Source: Mycobacterium bohemicum DSM 44277 (GTDB lineage Bacteria > Actinomycetota > Actinomycetes > Mycobacteriales > Mycobacteriaceae). Taken from it: a stretch of DNA of 64,000 nt. Shown one piece after another: positions 62,405 to 64,000 of the stretch. Each line of letters opens with the position of its first letter. Within the stretch, counting starts at the first letter, position 1. The notes below the pieces were generated by a model. The model was not told where the DNA came from, did no database searches, and saw only the letters and a program-made list of their open reading frames with translations. Location of the stretch: NCBI RefSeq assembly GCF_001053185.1, contig NZ_CSTD01000001.1, forward strand, positions 2,063,009-2,127,008, written 5' to 3'. A program made the position numbers and the translations under genes.

Positions 62405-64000
62405 ATGGCTTCTCGCAAGGACTTCTACAACGCATACGGCCAGGGGTTCGCCCGGGTGGCCGCCTGCACCCACCGCACCGCGATCGGCGACCCGGCGGCC
62501 AACGCGGAATCCGTGCTGCGCATGGCGCGCGACTGCCACGAGGACGCCGTCGCCGTGGCCGTCTTCCCGGAGCTGACCCTGTCCGGGTATTCCATCGAGG
62601 ACATCCTGCTGCAGGACGCGTTGCTGGATGACGTCGAACGCGCGATCGCCGACCTGGTCGCCGCCTCGGCCGACCTGCTGCCGGTGCTGGTCGTGGGCGC
62701 CCCGCTGCGCCACCGCCACCGCATCTACAACACCGCCGTGGTGATCCATCGCGGCGCCGTGCTCGGTGTGGCGCCCAAGTCGTACCTGCCCACCTACCGC
62801 GAGTTCTACGAGCGCCGCCAGATCGCCCCCGGGGACGCCGAGCGCGGCGTCATCCGCATCGGCGGCCCGTCGGGCATCGACGCCCCCTTCGGCCCGGATC
62901 TGCTGTTCGCCTCGGCCGACCTGCCCGGCCTGGTGCTGCACATCGAGATCTGTGAAGACATGTTCGTGCCGATACCCCCGAGCGCCGAGGCGGCGCTGGC
63001 GGGCGCGACGGTGCTGGCGAACCTGTCGGGCAGCCCGATCACCATCGGCCGGGCCGAGGACCGCTGCCTGCTGGCGCGCTCGGCGTCGGCGCGCTGCCTG
63101 GCCGCCTATGTCTACGCCGCGGCCGGCGCCGGCGAGTCGACCACCGACCTGGCCTGGGACGGCCAGACCATGGTCTTCGAAAACGGCGTGATGCTCGCGC
63201 AATCCGAGCGCTTCCCCAAGGGTGAGCGGCGCAGCCTCGCCGACGTCGACCTCGACCTGCTGCGGTCGGAGCGCCTGCGGATGGGGACGTTCGACGACAA
63301 CCGGCGCCACCACCGGACGTCGGAGTCCTTCCGGCGGATCGACTTCCGGCTCGACCCGCCCGGCGGCGACATCGGTCTGCGCCGCGAGATCGAGCGGTTC
63401 CCCTTCGTCCCGGCCAATCGCGAACGGCTGGAACAGGATTGCTACGAGGCCTACAACATCCAGGTCGCCGGGCTCGAGCAGCGGCTGCGTGCACTGGATT
63501 TCCCGAAGATCGTCATCGGGATTTCCGGGGGACTGGACTCCACGCACGCCCTGATCGTCGCGGCCCGCGCGATGGACCGCGAGGAGCGGCCGCGCGCCGA
63601 CATCCTCGCGTTCACCCTGCCGGGCTTTGCGACGGGGGACCGCACCAAGCGCAACGCGATCGAGCTGTGCCGCGCGCTGGGCGTGACGTTCGAGGAGATC
63701 GACATCACCGAATCCGCGAAGCTGATGCTCAAGGAGATCGACCACCCGTTCTCGCGGGGGGAGAAGGTCTACGACGTCACCTTCGAAAACGTCCAGGCCG
63801 GCCTGCGCACCGACTATCTGTTCCGGCTCGCCAACCAGCGCGGGGGCATCGTGCTGGGCACCGGCGACCTGTCCGAAGTCGGCCTGGGGTGGTCGACCTA
63901 CGGGGTGGGCGACCAGATGTCGCACTACAACGTCAACGCCGGCGTGCCCAAGACGCTGATCCAGCACCTGATCCGCTGGGTCATCTCCTCGGGCCAATTC
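62405..64000 (+). CDS. nadE: Glutamine-dependent NAD+ synthetase NadE (partial, C-terminus off window)
   Basis: 532 codons are present; M. tuberculosis NadE has 679 residues. The N-terminal nitrilase-type glutaminase has the catalytic triad contexts FPELTLSGYSIED (Glu, about residue 52), APKSYLPTYREFYERR (Lys, about 121) and LHIEICEDMFVP (Cys, about 182). The synthetase domain has the ATP pyrophosphatase loop GISGGLDSTHALIVAARAMD (about 373-392) and GTGDLSEVGLGWSTYGVGDQMSHYNVN. It amidates nicotinic acid adenine dinucleotide, the last step of NAD synthesis. Start ATG 62405. Confidence 0.96.
   Translation, partial: MASRKDFYNAYGQGFARVAACTHRTAIGDPAANAESVLRMARDCHEDAVAVAVFPELTLSGYSIEDILLQDALLDDVERAIADLVAASADLLPVLVVGAPLRHRHRIYNTAVVIHRGAVLGVAPKSYLPTYREFYERRQIAPGDAERGVIRIGGPSGIDAPFGPDLLFASADLPGLVLHIEICEDMFVPIPPSAEAALAGATVLANLSGSPITIGRAEDRCLLARSASARCLAAYVYAAAGAGESTTDLAWDGQTMVFENGVMLAQSERFPKGERRSLADVDLDLLRSERLRMGTFDDNRRHHRTSESFRRIDFRLDPPGGDIGLRREIERFPFVPANRERLEQDCYEAYNIQVAGLEQRLRALDFPKIVIGISGGLDSTHALIVAARAMDREERPRADILAFTLPGFATGDRTKRNAIELCRALGVTFEEIDITESAKLMLKEIDHPFSRGEKVYDVTFENVQAGLRTDYLFRLANQRGGIVLGTGDLSEVGLGWSTYGVGDQMSHYNVNAGVPKTLIQHLIRWVISSGQF

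Overview
This window is a high-G+C actinobacterial chromosome segment, almost certainly from a slow-growing non-tuberculous Mycobacterium (perhaps a M. avium-complex relative; the species cannot be fixed from sequence alone). The gene order from lipQ to nadE runs parallel to M. tuberculosis Rv2485c-Rv2438c, recalled from memory: lipQ, WS/DGAT, plsC, plsB2, ssb, ettA, gdh, Rv2475c, Rv2474c, aglA, glbO, Rv2469c, ctaJ-like, Rv2468c, pepN, Rv2466c, rpiB, nei2, lipP, tig, clpP1, clpP2, clpX, Rv2456c, korA, korB, mobA, rpfE, Rv2449c, valS, folC, Rv2446c, ndk, rne, rplU, rpmA, obg, proB, nadE. The first gene, an enoyl-CoA hydratase, fits echA14 (Rv2486).

Layout. 1-6.6 kb: after the truncated echA14 comes an accessory block absent from M. 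tuberculosis at this place: an F420-type FDOR divergent from a TetR regulator, a mycothiol-dependent isomerase-like gene overlapping an FAD monooxygenase, an SgcJ-like gene, a GNAT acetyltransferase and a C45 acyltransferase. It ends at tRNA-Arg(TCT). 7-16 kb: lipid genes (lipQ, a WS/DGAT, and HAD-PlsC and PlsB2 joined by ATGA overlaps) and a CopD-CtaG copper/oxidase assembly fusion. 16-24.5 kb: ssb paralogue, EttA, the 1626-residue NAD-glutamate dehydrogenase and two small genes translationally coupled to it. 24.5-35.5 kb: glbO-aglA plus an added oxidoreductase on the minus strand, an HNH protein with a C11 tract, a respiratory-supercomplex gene pair, pepN, the mycothiol-linked DsbA-like reductase, rpiB, nei2, a small secreted protein, lipP and two tRNAs (Gly, Pro). 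35.7-45.3 kb: protein quality control (tig, clpP1P2, clpX), an MFS carrier, KorAB and MobA. 45.3-49.6 kb: an 893-nt non-coding region upstream of rpfE, with an AT-rich patch, two CRP-like palindromes and repeated GTTACC words; then rpfE, an enoyl-reductase-like gene, a DUF937 gene and a lectin-LysM gene. 49.7-64 kb: valS-folC-DUF4233-ndk, rne, rplU-rpmA-obg-proB, a sirtuin and cysteine hydrolase not found here in M. tuberculosis, and nadE, which runs off the window.

A striking quality issue runs through the window. At least six genes are frameshifted (FAD monooxygenase, C45 enzyme, CtaG fusion, folC, rne, proB), and obg has lost about 58 codons in frame, including its GTPase P-loop. Several of these genes are normally essential, so sequencing or assembly indels are the leading explanation, although junctions at short repeats allow real deletions. 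I found no insertion sequence, prophage or CRISPR array. The most attractive non-coding signals are the rpfE upstream region, the TetR operator inside a promoter spacer at 1001-1030, and several long perfect hairpins between genes.
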